Positions 17,809 to 29,800 of a DNA stretch of 64,000 bases are shown here, in pieces. This stretch comes from Mrakia gelida. Lineage: Eukaryota > Basidiomycota > Tremellomycetes > Cystofilobasidiales > Mrakiaceae. The notes under the pieces were generated by a model that had not been told where the DNA came from, made no database searches, and saw only the letters and a list, made by a program, of their open reading frames with translations. The stretch spans positions 1,612,001 to 1,676,000 of the forward strand of contig BRON01000009.1 of assembly GCA_024345305.1 (NCBI GenBank), in the 5' to 3' direction. The position numbers and the translations under genes were made by a program. How positions within the stretch are numbered: the stretch's first letter is position 1; every line of letters begins with the position of its first letter.

Positions 17809-20702
17809 CTAAGGACGATAGAGAGCTTTGTAGTCCGCTGGGTAGCCTTGACCCTCCGTCGACGACTGCTGGTGTTGGTGCTGCTGCTGCTGCTGCTGCT
17901 GAACTCCTGATCCTCCCGCTACCGCGTCCGAGTCCAGAGCGTACATGCTTCCTCCCCTCGGAGGCGGGGAGGCGTAGTATCGCTCCTCCTCTCTCGTCCT
18001 CGACATCCCAGCGACCCCTCCCTGGTCGCTCGCGTAGACCATGGCTCCGTTCTCGCTGCTCGTGAGCGAGTCTTGAGTGGGGTTCCTCCTGTGCTGACCC
18101 GAGACGTCGTTGGAGTAGTAGTCGAGCGGCTGCTGGGGAGGCGGAGGAGAGGTGTAGAGGGATTGGGAAGGCGAGTAAGATCGAGTGAGGTCGTGCTGCT
18201 GTTGGAACTGATCTTGAGAGGACGGGTAGGGGTTGCTAGAGGACTGCTGAGGGTAGTAGTTGTTGTTTGGGTTGTTGTTGTAGTCGAGAGGAGGTTGATG
18301 AAGGTCGTAGGATCCGAGCGTGGACGAGGAGGCGTAGGAGTCCGGGAGACGTTGTTGTTGGAGAGGCAGTTGGGAGTGGAGAGGGTAGGAAGGGTTTCGA
18401 GAGGGAGTTTGGTAGGAAGAGTCGGCAGGGGAGGGTTGGTACATCGGCATGGGAGGAGGGCCGTCTGAGGAGAGGGAAGATTGCAAAGGGGAAAGCAGAA
18501 CGAGACGCGAGGAGAGAGGAGGACGAGAAGAGGTCAGCGGTAGTAACGATCTAGGTGTTGAAGAGCGTCAGCTGATGAGGCGCGGAAGGGAAGGGACGAG
18601 AGCGAAGAGAGGGGCTTACAACCGTGGTAATCCTCAGCACCTGGAGGCATCTCGGGAGCCCAGTACTTCTCGTCCTGATCTCCTCCTCGTCCTCCAGCCC
18701 TTCCTCCTCCGTACGCTCCTCCAGCTCCATCGAACTCCGCTCCCCTCGTTCCAAACGGCTTGCTCATATCCTCGTCCTCCTCGTCGAGAGACACGTTCGG
18801 CAGGGTAGGCTGATGGGCGTAGCTTCCCTGTCCTCCAGGCGCAGGTGAGGTTCCGTTCTTGGCCGCGAGTCGCTTCTCCATGGCGGCGTTTCGAGCGATT
18901 CGTTGACGTTGTTTTCGCTTGATGAGCTCGGCAATTCGCTGTGGGGGGAGAGAGGGGAGAAGGAACGGAGATGGTTGGTCAACTGAGCTGCTCGAAGAGA
19001 AGGGAAGGAAGAGGAAGCGACGAGCTTCGCGTCGAGACCGTACGAACGACGAACCTTGTCGATCTTGTGGCAGCAGTACTCCTGAAGAATCGAATAGAGG
19101 TGGCGTCAGTCTCAGAACCTCGTCTCCTCGCAGCCGGTGAGGTGCGGACTCACCTTCAAGTTTCCCTGAATGTAACAAAGCAGGGGTACGTAGAGAATCG
19201 CGGCGGCGATGAGAAGGACCATGTTGGCGGCGAAGACGATGACGGTGAAGATCATGGAGACGAGAAGCGTCGCGGTGACCCAGTTTCCATCGTAGTAATC
19301 CGAGAGGTCGTCGGTTTGGAAGTTGTTGGCCTTCGCGAAGGAGTAGAGGGTGAGAGCCGAGATGACCTGTCGAGGAGCGTCGGCGAGGAGCAGGTGCTTC
19401 CATCCTGCGAGAGAAGAGCGCAGACGGTATAGAGCGATCAGCATCAGAGCGCGAGGACAAGACGATACGGCGAAGAGTAGAGCGAAGGCGAGAGACGGAA
19501 CAAACCTTTGAACGTGAAGAAGATGAAGAAAGCGAAGTCGTCGGTCTTCTTGGTCGAGTTGTTGATTTGACAGAAGAAGCAGAAGTGAGGGTAAGATCCT
19601 GAACATCCCGGTGAATGCGCGAATAATATTGAGGGGCGTCGAGGTCAGCGATCTGAGCTCGAAGGAGGTGGAAGCGAGCGACGACGCGGTTCGAGGGAGG
19701 GTGGGTGGGACAAGGGAGGAGCAACGACGCGGTTCAAGGAGGGAGAGCGAGGATTGAGGACGAACGAAGGGAGTAGTATCCATTTGCCATGATGTTGGTG
19801 AAAGCGTACGAGATATCTCGACTGGCGATAACCTTCTTGGCCTTGTAGGTTTCGTATCCGAGCTGTGGCAAAGAAGAGCAGACGGAAATGTTTCAGCTCG
19901 AGCTCATCAAGCTTCTTCTTCTCCGTCGTATGATCCCAGATGCCTAGGGGGTACACCTTCCTCGTTGACGGGTCACCTGCTCTCCTGGAAGAGAGAAACC
20001 CCAGCTCTACGAACCAAACGAGAGGGCTCGTCGATCCGCGCGAGCTCGTCCCTCCTCCTCCCCTTCCCTTCCCTCAAGCCTCTTCCCGCTCCAGCCTCAC
20101 TCCAATCAACAGCTATAGAGACGAACGTGTACTCACCAGTAAGAACGAGAAGATGATGCACCCGACGAAGATCCACTTTCCGACGTCTACAGGGATCTTG
20201 ACTTCACAATCGACACCACACTTTCCGAAGATCGAGTTGGTCCAACCGTCGGCGACGAGCATGGTGACGGCGGTGTAGATATTGGCACAGTAGACTCCGA
20301 CGGTGATGAGGACCGTGATGTAGAGCCAAACGTACCTGAGACAGAGGGACGAGAAGAGAGAGAGAGATGAGCTCGAGCAACGAAGGGTGAAGAGGAGGGA
20401 AGGAAGGAGAGGAGGACTGACCTGATTCGAGTGAAGAACGCTTTGGAGTGGTATTCTTGGACCTGGAGACGAGAGAGGAGGAGGTCAGCTATAGAGAGGA
20501 GAGCTATGTGAGGCTGAAGACTGGATACTCACGTTGAGGAAGTCGAACTAAGACGAAAGAGACAACAGGGAAGGGGAGGAAAGCGAAACCGTCAGCTCGT
20601 CCATCCGTCCCTTCTCCTTCCTTCTCCTCGTCTCTCTGGGTTGACTCTTCTCACCTTGTGATCGGGTACGATCTCCCTCTTCCATTTCGCATTACAGCAC
20701 AT
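17809..20702 (-). CDS. KCH1: fungal potassium channel, KCH1/PRM6 family
   Basis: Ten minus-strand exons keep phase: 20702..20655, 20547..20533, 20462..20422, 20335..20137, 19862..19766, 19598..19506, 19404..19154, 19081..19055, 18938..18620 and 18464..17809, giving ~581 aa. Family landmarks are present in order: the N-terminal CCNAKWKREIVPDHKFDFLN, a first membrane span after RYVWLYITVLISVGVYCANI, then KWIFVGCIIFSFLLLGYE, the conserved ASRDISYAFTNIMANGYYSL, HFCFFCQI, the AFFIFFTFKGWKHLLLADAP block and a last hydrophobic pair. Kch1 and Prm6 carry low-affinity K+ influx needed for Ca2+ signalling under stress or mating. The cytosolic tail is extended, rich in Tyr, Pro, Gly and Gln, with a short poly-Gln/His run. 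Exons of 15 and 27 nt are unusually small. A competing acceptor near 18551 would truncate the tail to HGYRYYR. Confidence 0.85.
17876..17912 (-). repeat. CAG/CAA repeat in the KCH1 tail
   Basis: A triplet repeat encodes a short poly-Gln/His run in the cytosolic tail of the KCH1-like protein, a likely site of length variation between strains. Confidence 0.8.
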
Positions 20703-21440
20703 CGCGAGAGGTTGGAGTCGAAGGTAGCTAGCCTAGGTAGAAGGAGGGAGGGGGGAGAGAGAGAGAGGGGGAGGGAGGATCGTCGACTTGTTGTTGAGGC
20801 GAGAGAGGCGAAGAGAGCTGGCAAGGAAGGTGAAGGAGCGTCCAAGGAGGGAAGGGGGTTGGAGTCGACTTCGGCCGGCGAAGAAGAAGCGTAAAGAGAA
20901 GGAGAGGAGGCTGGTCGGATGGGTTGACGAGGGAGGATGGGGATGCAGTTGGGGGCAAGAGGGGAGAGGAGGCGAGCTCAGCGTTTCAAGGTCGGGCGGG
21001 TCGCGCAGGGACAAAGGGATCAAGGGGTAAAAATGCAAAAGAGACCGAACTCAACTTCTATGAGGGAAGGTATACATGCTCGCCTCCTTGAGGAGCTGTT
21101 TTACTCTCAGGTCTATAGGAGAAGGAGGGAAGGAAGGGTCGACGAGCTCGGGAGGCGATGATCGGTTCCTCCGCGACGCGACTTTCTTCTTTGCTTTCTT
21201 CTCCTCCATTCCTTCGCGTTCACACGCGTTCTTTAGTTTTCGCTATACTTTCCAGCTATCCTCCTTGCCAGCAGTCGATATCTCGGAGGCAAATCTTCCC
21301 CCGTCTCTCCCCTTGTTTCCCCATCAGGCTGCTGGACCGGGGGATAGGATCGGTTGAAGCTCAACTTCGGTCTCCTCCTTCCTTTTTTTTCTCTCTCTCT
21401 GTCCTCTCAACACCCATCCACCCTTAAAAACGATAGCAGA
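20703..21440. other. divergent promoter region between KCH1 and the polyol dehydrogenase
   Basis: The two genes point away from each other across ~740 bp. The + side ends in pyrimidine-rich leader sequence (about 21370-21430) just before the ATG. I could not identify a specific factor site or an internal gene. Confidence 0.5.
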
Positions 21441-24250
21441 ATGGCCACCATCTCCAACCAGACTCTCTACAACCCTCGCATCGTCCTTGAAGACCCCGCC
21501 TTCAAGGTCTTCAAGGAGGGAGAAACGATTCCTCTCGACGAGAAGATCAACCTCGCTTGTTCGTCCCTCCCTCCTCTCCTTCTCTCGCCAGCTTAGTCGC
21601 TCTCGCTTCTCTTTCTTTGCTCTTCGACCGTTGATCAACGCTAACCCCATACGTGGGCAGGCTTCTACAACGAAAAGAAGGAGATCCACATCGTCCAGAA
21701 GCCCGTTCCTTCGGCCGGTCCTGGTCAAGTCGTCGTTCGAGTTCGAGCTACGGGGATCTGTGGGAGTGATTGTGAGTAGCTCTGTTCTGTGTCCTTGATG
21801 CCTCTCCGCCATGCTACTGCATTCTCGTCGGTGTCTGGGACGCTGGGAGGGAGGAGGAGGGAAGCGAGAGGGTCAGCGAATCGAAGGAAGCGTCGAGCTC
21901 ACGAATCCCTTTCCTCCTCCTCCTCCGCCTCCTCCTCTGCCCTTTGCCCTTCCTTTCCCCGCCCTTCTTCGACTCCAAGGCCACTTCTGGAAGCATGGCC
22001 GAATTGGGGACACTATGATCGTCACCGACGAGTGCGGATCTGGGCACGAGAGCGCTGGAGAGGTCTTCCAAGTTGGAGAGGGAGTCGAGCAGTGGAAAGT
22101 CGGTGAGTCCGTCGACTTCTCCGCTTTGTCCGCCCTTGTTCCGATCTCGAGCTGACCAGATTAATCTTTGGCTGGGTATCTCAGGGGATAGAGTAGCCAT
22201 CGAAGCTGGAGTGCCTTGCCAGAAGTGTGCGTTCCGTCCTTAGCTGGCTCTTGATTCTCTCGATGGGCTCGAGGGTGAGCTAATCTTTCCGTTCATCCTC
22301 TCCGCTTCCCCCTTCCCTCCTTCGTAACAACCCTGTTCCACCACAACCAGGCGAGTTCTGCCTCTCGGGACGATACGTACGTCCTTCTTCGTCTTCTTTT
22401 TCACTCGTTCGCGCAACCTCGGACCGCAAAGACGCGTCGCCCCACAGAACCGACCTGACGGCGACGACCTTCCTTTCCCTTCCTTCTTGTCCTTTGCACA
22501 GAACGCTTGTACGTCTCCTCTTCTCTCGGATGTCTGTTCAGTATCAACAGGAGCGGCCGAAGGCGCTTGACTCGGAAGCTGATTCATCTTCTCTTCGCGA
22601 CTCGTTCGAACGAACAGGCCCGGACGTCGTTTGTTCGTTCTCATCCTTTCTTTCCTGGCTCACTCATCTTCTTCGCACTGACACGATACCGCCTTCTTAA
22701 CGACTGCTCTGACAGTCTTCTGTTCGTCCCCTCTCTCCTCCCATTCCTCTCTCCTCGCCGTCCCAGTCAACTGACCGACGCGTCGTCCTCCCTTCCTTTC
22801 CTTCAGCCACTCCTCCTTACCACGGAACCCTTACTCGATACCATCTCCACCCCGCCAACTGGCTTCACCGTCTCCCTGCCAGCATCACCTACGAAGAGGG
22901 AGCTCTCCTCGAACCCCTCGCCGTCGCGCTCGCGGGAATCGAGAGGAGTGGACTCAGACTCGGAGATCCGCTCGTCATCTGGTAAATCCCTCATTATCGG
23001 CCGTCGGAACGAAGGCTAATCAGCGGTGTACCTACGCCGAAAACATCAGTCTGACCTCCTTCTCCTTCTCTTCGTTGGCGTCGAACAGCGGAGCAGGACC
23101 CATCGGACTGGTGACTTTGGCTGCTGCTCACGCTGCTGGAGCTTGCCCTATCGTGATCACCGAGTTCGCCCATTCCTCTTCCTTCTCTCTTCCTTGTCGT
23201 CGACTGAAGTTTCTTCTCTGACCATCTCGCTTCTCAGCATCGCTCAAAGCCGACTCGATTTCGCGAAAACCCTCGTCCCCTCCGTTCGAACGGTTCTCAT
23301 CGAGCGAGGCGTTGAGCCTCTCGACATCGCGAAGAAGATCAAGGAGGCTGCTGGTGGGATTGAGCTTTCCTTGGCTTTGGAGTGGTGAGTCTCGGTCCTT
23401 CTCTCATGGAGTGAGGAAGCCCGCGAAGAAGTGGACGACGACGACGAGCCTCTGACGCGTTCCAACTTGTTTATTGCTCTCGAACGAACAGCACCGGAGT
23501 CAAGTCTTCCATCTGGAGCGCTATCTTCGTGAGTTACCTATCTTGACCATGTCTAGATTCCAAAAAAACATCGCTGAGATTGCTTTCGTCGTGTCGCGTC
23601 CCTCTTTCCAGTCCGTCAAGTTCGGTTCGACTGTCGTACGTCTATTTCCCTTCGATCTCGTCTTCACGAGGTTTACCTGACGGATTTCCCTTTCGACCTG
23701 CATCAGTTCGTCATCGGAGTCGGACCCTCGACTCAGGAGATGCCCTTCGGACACCTCTCCGCGTTCGAGATCGATCTCAAGTTCCAGTGCGTCGCAGTTT
23801 CCTCGTTCTCCGCCCTTCTTACCCTCGCTGACCTGACCACTTCTCTCCATATCCCGTGCCTTATTCTGCTAGGTACCGATACGGTTCGTCCCTCCTCTCA
23901 CTTCTTTTCTTTCGACGCACGTCGTCGTTCCCCTCCCTTCGACGCGTCTGCCCTCGACGAGCGTGCTGACCTTGTTTCCGCTCTCTTCCTTTGCTTCCAA
24001 CGCAGCCAACCAATACCCCAAAGCCATCCGACTTGTGTCCTCCGGTCTGATCGACCTCAAAAGCCTCGTTACTCATCGATTCTCGCTCGACAAGGCCGTT
24101 GAGGCTTTCCACGTCGCGGTGGATCCCAGTCAAGGAGCGATCAAATGTCAGGTAAGCGACGACGCTCATGTACTCTTGCCTTCGAGCTATTTCGGTAGCT
24201 GACCTAACTTTACTCTCCTTCGTGCGCTCGTTCAGATCATCGATGCTTGA
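21441..24250 (+). CDS. NAD-dependent polyol dehydrogenase (L-arabinitol/xylitol dehydrogenase type)
   Basis: Seventeen in-phase exons give 385 aa: 21441..21558, 21661..21771, 21980..22102, 22185..22226, 22351..22376, 22502..22508, 22618..22632, 22716..22721, 22807..22981, 23089..23163, 23238..23384, 23492..23528, 23612..23635, 23707..23786, 23873..23883, 24006..24151 and 24236..24250. It is a zinc-dependent medium-chain dehydrogenase. The catalytic zinc site is GICGSD..HFWKHGRIG with the GHESAGEV block. The structural zinc lobe has four Cys (CQKCEFCLSGRYNAC). The Rossmann motif is GAGPIG, and an Asp at the end of the second strand (VITD) predicts NAD rather than NADP. HFWKHGRIG favours L-arabinitol 4-dehydrogenase or xylitol dehydrogenase over yeast sorbitol dehydrogenase. 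It would oxidise pentitols in the cytosolic pentose catabolic pathway; the exact substrate cannot be fixed from sequence. Confidence 0.85.
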
Positions 24251-24865
24251 GAAGCCCGTCTCGCGTCCCCGTTGTTCGTTCGGTTCCCTTAGACTAGATA
24301 GATATAATCAACGAGTGCTTTGGTACAAGCAAGGCTACAGCTACTGTTGAGAGCGAGTGTGAGGAGAAGACCGGAATGACAGAGGGCGATGGAGCCTCGA
24401 CGCAGCTGTTCAAGTCGACGCGTCGGGGAGATACGAGCTTGCTTTCGAACAAGCTAGATCGTCCAATTCTCCCTCCCCCTCTCTTTCCAACACCTGTCTC
24501 GCACTCTACCTACTCGACTCTCGACGCTGCAGTGCTCTCGCTTCAGCTGCTCAACAGTCGGACTCTCTCCAAAGTCCAACGCTCGTCCTCGGGTCTCTCT
24601 GTCTGTCTAACGTTCCCACTTCTTCCTCTCAAAGGTCGTTCTTGAGCGAGTCCAAGGAGGAGTCCGAGTATAAGAGATACCGTAGTGGGTTCTCTTGGAA
24701 GAGGGGAAGAAGAGGACAGGGAAAAGTACGAGGTGATGGGCGACTGAGAGGGAAGGTGACAGGCACGTGGGCGAGGAGGTTGGAGGGGAGGACAGGGAGG
24801 GGCGAGGAGGAGCGAAGCGACGACGCGCCGAGTGAGAAGAGCAGAGCGACGAGTGGCAAAAAGAC
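24251..24865. other. intergenic, ~615 bp
   Basis: This is the 3' flank of the dehydrogenase gene, with a GACGCGTC octamer near 24416, and the downstream side of the minus-strand tRNA. Open frames here are antisense noise in GC-rich DNA. Confidence 0.4.
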
Positions 24866-24949
24866 GGCACGATCCCGGGATTGAACCGAGGACCTCCATG
24901 AAGCGATTGTAAACCCTAACATGGCGCGATACCACTACACCAATCATGC
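24866..24949 (-). tRNA. tRNA-Pro(AGG), 84 nt with a 12-nt intron
   Basis: Read on the minus strand, acceptor arms GCATGAT and ATCGTGC pair (one G-U), followed by discriminator C. The A box is TGGTGTAGTGGTATCGC. The anticodon stem is CCATG/CATGG. The T arm carries GGTTCAATCCC (B box). The anticodon loop is 19 nt, which fits a 7-nt loop plus a 12-nt intron after position 37. T33 is followed by AGG, which reads proline codons. A run of five T follows the 3' end, as expected for RNA polymerase III. The tRNA call is secure; the isotype depends on where the intron begins. Confidence 0.85.
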
Positions 24950-26039
24950 ATTGAGATATGTTGATGACGATGGCCTCAATTTGCCATATCCAAGCTCAAA
25001 CGTCGAAAGTTGGCGAGGACACCTCGGGATGGGAGCGAGGAAGGTCGAGCTTCCGTTCGGGCGAAACTCTCTTCGGGAGGGATGGCGCGAGGGTAGGACT
25101 TTCTACATCGGGGGCTCCATTACTACAAGTGGGGCATCGTTCGCTCTCGCTCGTCGTCTTCTTCGCTCCTGGTCCGCTGACAGGTCTCGAAGAGCTCACA
25201 TCTTCATGGTTGCTCTGTTTCGCGGTAGCTGCTCGCTCTGTCCGAAATATATATTATATCAACATCTTCGCGCCTGATTCACGCGCATATCCGGCTGAGC
25301 ATGGTGAGAGAACGAGCAGGAGAGCGAGGTCGTTTGATAGTTCTGAAGAGAAAGCTCCGGATCGAGGGCAAGGAGGGAGCGGAGGGTGAGGAGTAGGTGA
25401 GCAAGGAGGTCGGTCTTTCGCCTTGTTCTGCTTCGAGAAACGGGAAGACAAGTGAGGTGCAAAGTATTTTGATATCTGAGGATGGAGATCCAGGTGCGAG
25501 AAATGAAAAATTTGGAAGGGAAAGGCGGCTTCGCGCAAGACGAAGAGGAGGAAGGTCGCTCGCCTCCGTTTCAACCTTCCCTCCTCGTGTCTTATCATCC
25601 TTCCCACCACCACCACCACCTCCAACAACGCGCAAACTCCCTTCTCTCACCCCTCCTCTCTTCTCCTCTTTCTCTCATCCATTCACTCGACAATCTTCAC
25701 CTCTCCTTCAAGCGTCAAGGCTCGAAATATCCTTCGCTTGTTCAAACTCGCGCTGAACGCTGGCAATGCCTTTGTGAGTACCCTCTCCTCCCTGCTCCTT
25801 CGATCGCTGTGAGAAGGGTAGCTGTGGGAGGTGGTCTAGGAGGTGCTGATAGTTGTGGGAGTGCTGGGGTGGGATCTGGAGCTCGGGAGCGAGGGAGATG
25901 GGAGAAGAGAGGCGAGGGCTGAGGATGGTGAAAAGAGAAGGGAGAGCGCCGTCCGACCTTCTCGTTCCATCCTCCCAGCGGCTCAAGTCCAGATCGTATC
26001 CTCCTCTCCTTGGAGACCGAAGGGTCCGAATCAGGACTG
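24950..26039. other. mainly 3' flank of the 99-aa orphan, no gene recognised
   Basis: The stretch carries an AT-rich patch near 25248-25262 and CCA/CCT-rich low-complexity sequence at 25600-25640. Open frames in several phases lack domain or splice support. Confidence 0.35.
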
Positions 26040-26566
26040 TCAAGGTTGCTGGTCCGAAAAGTCGATCCGAGGTAGCCTGGGGACGGCGAGAACGAAGAAG
26101 AAGCTAGATCGACCGTCCTTCCTCTTTGGGCTGAGCGAGTTCGAGAGGATCTCGTAGGGCGAGATGGAGATGGTGTGAGGCTCTGCGAGGGTTGAGGCAA
26201 AGCACACAACGCATAGTCAGCTCTTCCTTCTGGAAATCTACGAAACTGACCGGTCCTTCTCTTGAGCAGATCCTCGATCCAACGCTCGCTCCCTCCTCCC
26301 TCGCTCGGAACGATAGGGACCCAATGAGAACGCGTCGGACTTACGATATAGTGAGTCTCGTCTACCTGTAGAATAGCAGTAGGAAGGAGAGGGTCAGTAT
26401 GGGATCTGAGGGCTGATATCGAATCGTTCTCGTTCGCGAGCTCACAGGTCGTCTCCCCTCCCTCCTCTCGACCTACCCTCCTCCCTCGCTGGATATATAT
26501 CCTTCCCCTACTCGTCCCACTCACCTTCTTCCATCCCCGCTCTCCTGTCTGCCCATCATCCACCAT
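26040..26566 (-). CDS. orphan small protein, 99 aa
   Basis: Three minus-strand exons keep phase: 26566..26525, 26365..26251 and 26182..26040. Introns have GTGAGT and GTCAGT donors and CTGACC/CTGACT branches. The product starts MVDDGQTGERGWKK, continues VDETHYIVSPTRSHWVPIVP and RWIEDLLKRR, and ends PRLPRIDFSDQQP. A short hydrophobic strand (SFFFVLAVPRL) sits near the C-terminus. There is no signal peptide and no recognised family. Clean phase across two canonical introns supports a real gene. Confidence 0.55.
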
Positions 26567-26804
26567 CTTCGCTCAAACGGAGGACTCGGTGTCGTCCAAG
26601 AATTCCCGAGCGACGACGAGGAGGGAAGGGAGGAGCGATGTTGAGCTCGACTTGGAGGGAAGCGAGAGGAGGAGGCTGAAGATGGAGGGTTAGCGAGTGA
26701 GAGGACTCCCGTGGGTTGTCGAGAGGGGACCTAGAGGATGATAGGGGGCCTTGAGGTGAGTTATTGTGAAAGAGGAAGCGAACGAAGAAAAGGTGGTGGA
26801 GGAG

Positions 26805-29800
26805 ATGCTGGCCGTTTGGAGGGAGGGAGGGACAAGGAGACGTCGAGGGCGACGAGGTTCGGAGCTCACACCTTCTCTTCCTCTTCATCAACCCAGCACC
26901 ACCACATCTTCTCGGATCGCTTCTCTAGGAACGTCTCACGGACTCGGAGGACGACCACGTTCTGATTACCTCGTAAGTCCCAACCTCCTGTCGTCTCTAG
27001 CTCTGCGACGGGAGATATCCCTCGTTCTCTCGCTCGAGCTCACCTCTCCTCCTTCCCTCCCTTTCAATCAGCTGTTCTTCTCCTTCGGTACGTTTTTCGA
27101 GCTCTCTTTCTCTTCCATTTCAACGAGACTGGGCCTATGATCGACTGGAAACTCTTCGTTCTTCGAACTGGCGTGTCTAGAGTCGTTTGGGGAGGAGGGG
27201 GAGGAGGGGAAGACAGCCGTCGAGCTCGCGTCCCTCCTCCCCTCTCTTTCGAGGTCGAGTCTACTGTAGCTCGACCTTCTGGTGATGGGATCTCTCGTCT
27301 CAGCAGGAGAGAGAGAGAGTGTGTGTTCTACCCTCAGATGGTCCCAGAAAGGCTGACCCTCCCTCTCCTTCCATCCATCTCCCCTTTCAGTCTCTCCTCC
27401 TCCCGCTCGCTCCTTCTCGCCACCATCCTCAGAACCCCCTCTATACGACTCGCCATGGATCGACCCTTGCGTCCGGAGACCTTTGTGAGACAATCTTCTG
27501 TCTCTCATTGGTTTTTGGGTGATTGGGAGCGGTAACGGGCGGAGGCGAGACGAGGGAGGGGACGGAGGGAGGATCGAGGGAGGAGAGGCTGGGACGAACT
27601 CGCTGGCTGCTCGAACGAGAGGTTCGAGACTTTCTATAAGGTCAAGATCTCTCAGCGATACACCCCAGGGAACGCTTGAGTGGCCTGGAAGAGCGGGTTT
27701 CTCAAGTTCAACATCGTTTCGCAGGGGTAAATGCGTGGGAGCTGACCTCGTCGTTCGTCTCCTCCCTCTTCTTCGTCCAGACGTACTCCGCTCACCTCAC
27801 GGACGACCACATCGCCGGATGGCAGAGAGGTTCCGTCTCACCAAGCTCAGCCTCGGTCACCAGAGCAGACAAGAGGAAGGTGGATCGACTCGACAACGGA
27901 GGAGGAGAGCGCCGACGAACAGAGCAGATTAAGATCGCGTCCGACGCCATCCAACCTCTCTCGGACGAGAAGATAGACGAGTCGAAGGCGAGGAAGAGGG
28001 ACGTAGAGGAACTCATGACGGAGCCAGTTATGGACTTCTATAGTTCGGCGACCGTTCCCAGTGAGGTGAGTCCTGAAGGGAAGGGGAGAGGGTGAGGGAG
28101 AAGAGCGACTATTGAGCTGACTTCGGCGTCGTTTTCTCCTTAGCCTCGAGAGGACGACCTCTCCATCCTCCTCGAGATCCTCGCTCGAACGTACGATCGG
28201 ATCGGTCTCAAGAAGCTTCTACCCTCGGATCCCATCATCGCAATCCTGAGCGCTGGAACTCTCGAGTCTCGCTGGCTCATCGACTACCTCCTCCGTCTCG
28301 CCGTCGACCCCCTCGCTCCTCTCATCATCCACCCGGCGCTCGTAAAGGGATCAGGACCCGAGGTCGACGGTCACATGACCCACTACGCTCGAAGGAGCCT
28401 CACTACGGTCGGAGCGTTACTCGACTTGGTTGCTATGATGAGAGTGAGTTTCGCTTCCTCTCGAACGAAAGTCGCGTCGATGGAACGAGCTGACCTTTCT
28501 CGTCTTCGCTCCCCTGTTTCTCTACCAGCGCGAGGTTCCGTCGGGAATGCCGAAGTACGATGCCATAGAGTTCATGCTCGCCGGTCGAGATAGGAGTTCT
28601 CCAGTCGCTGAATTGTATGTTGGATGCACGATCGGTGAGCTCTCTCTCGCTTTCCTCGCGTCTCGCGTCTTGTCGTTCCTTAAACTCTCGCTGACCCCTT
28701 CTCGCTTTTTCCTGCTTCAGCTTCTACGGCAGACGGTCGAGCTGAAGACGACGCAGTCTCGGAACAGAAGGGAGGTTTTTCCAATAGGCTCGCTTACCCC
28801 AACGGTTCGTTCCTCTTCGCTCTGCTTCTTCTTCGTCGTTTCGAAACTGATGTTGATCTCCCTTCCTCCTCTCCCAGATTTCCAACCCTCCTTCATCCCA
28901 GCTCTCTCGTTCAAGCTTCCCATCACCGAAACCCCTTCCCACGGACCTCTCTCCGCTCAGCAACTGCATCTTGCGAACCCTTCCTCCTGGACGATCGAAC
29001 AAGCTTTGATCGCCATCGTTACCTTCGCTGCCTGGAACTGGGATACGGGAGGAGCAGGAGAGGTAAACCACGTGATTCCCTTCCAGGAGAAGATGGAGGA
29101 GGTGAGTTCTTCGATTCCTGGCAGAACGAGGAGCGTTCGAGAGCGAAGAACTGACTCGACGATCCCCTCTCCTCAGGTTCGAGCACGATTTCCGGTTCCC
29201 TCCGTCATACCTCGACCCAACAATCTCGACTCCCGCCGAATCAAGGTCGAGGAACACGTCCAAGCCTCGTCCGATGCAGCCGAGGAGCTAGGAATGGATG
29301 TTCTCGTGCCGTCGTCTCTCACAGTCACCAAGAAGCTCGCTTCATCCTTTCGACCCGTTTCCTCGACGGACGATGAGCTTGGGTCGGTGAGCGTTACGAT
29401 TGGGAAGGACATCACCAAGGCTGTGAGTCAATATTCACAAGAGTCCTCTTCTTCTCGAACTCTTTCGCTGACCTCGTATTATTTTTCTTCTTAGGACGCG
29501 AAGGGCGAGAGCGAGTGGCTCGGAGAGATTCAGGGTCGCAGCCCTCGGTTCGTTCTCCTCCTTCGCTTCCTCCTCCTTCCTTCCCCACCCTCCGCTCATC
29601 TTCTCTTGTTCTCATCATTCAGACTGCACCAAGCCATCTACGATCTCGTCTTCTTCGGTGCATCGTTCTTCTCGCTCGTCCTCCAGCTCATCGATCTCCA
29701 TGCGTTCGTCCTCACGGTCTCGATTCGATACGGCGCGTTCATCAATTTTTGGTCTATTACGACTTGGTGAGTTCGCTTTTCTCGCAGAGATCTCGTCTAT

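Noticed and set aside
22240..22644. Minus-strand open frame across the dehydrogenase microexons
   Set aside because: The plus-strand microexons rebuild the dehydrogenase sequence residue by residue, so this is antisense noise.
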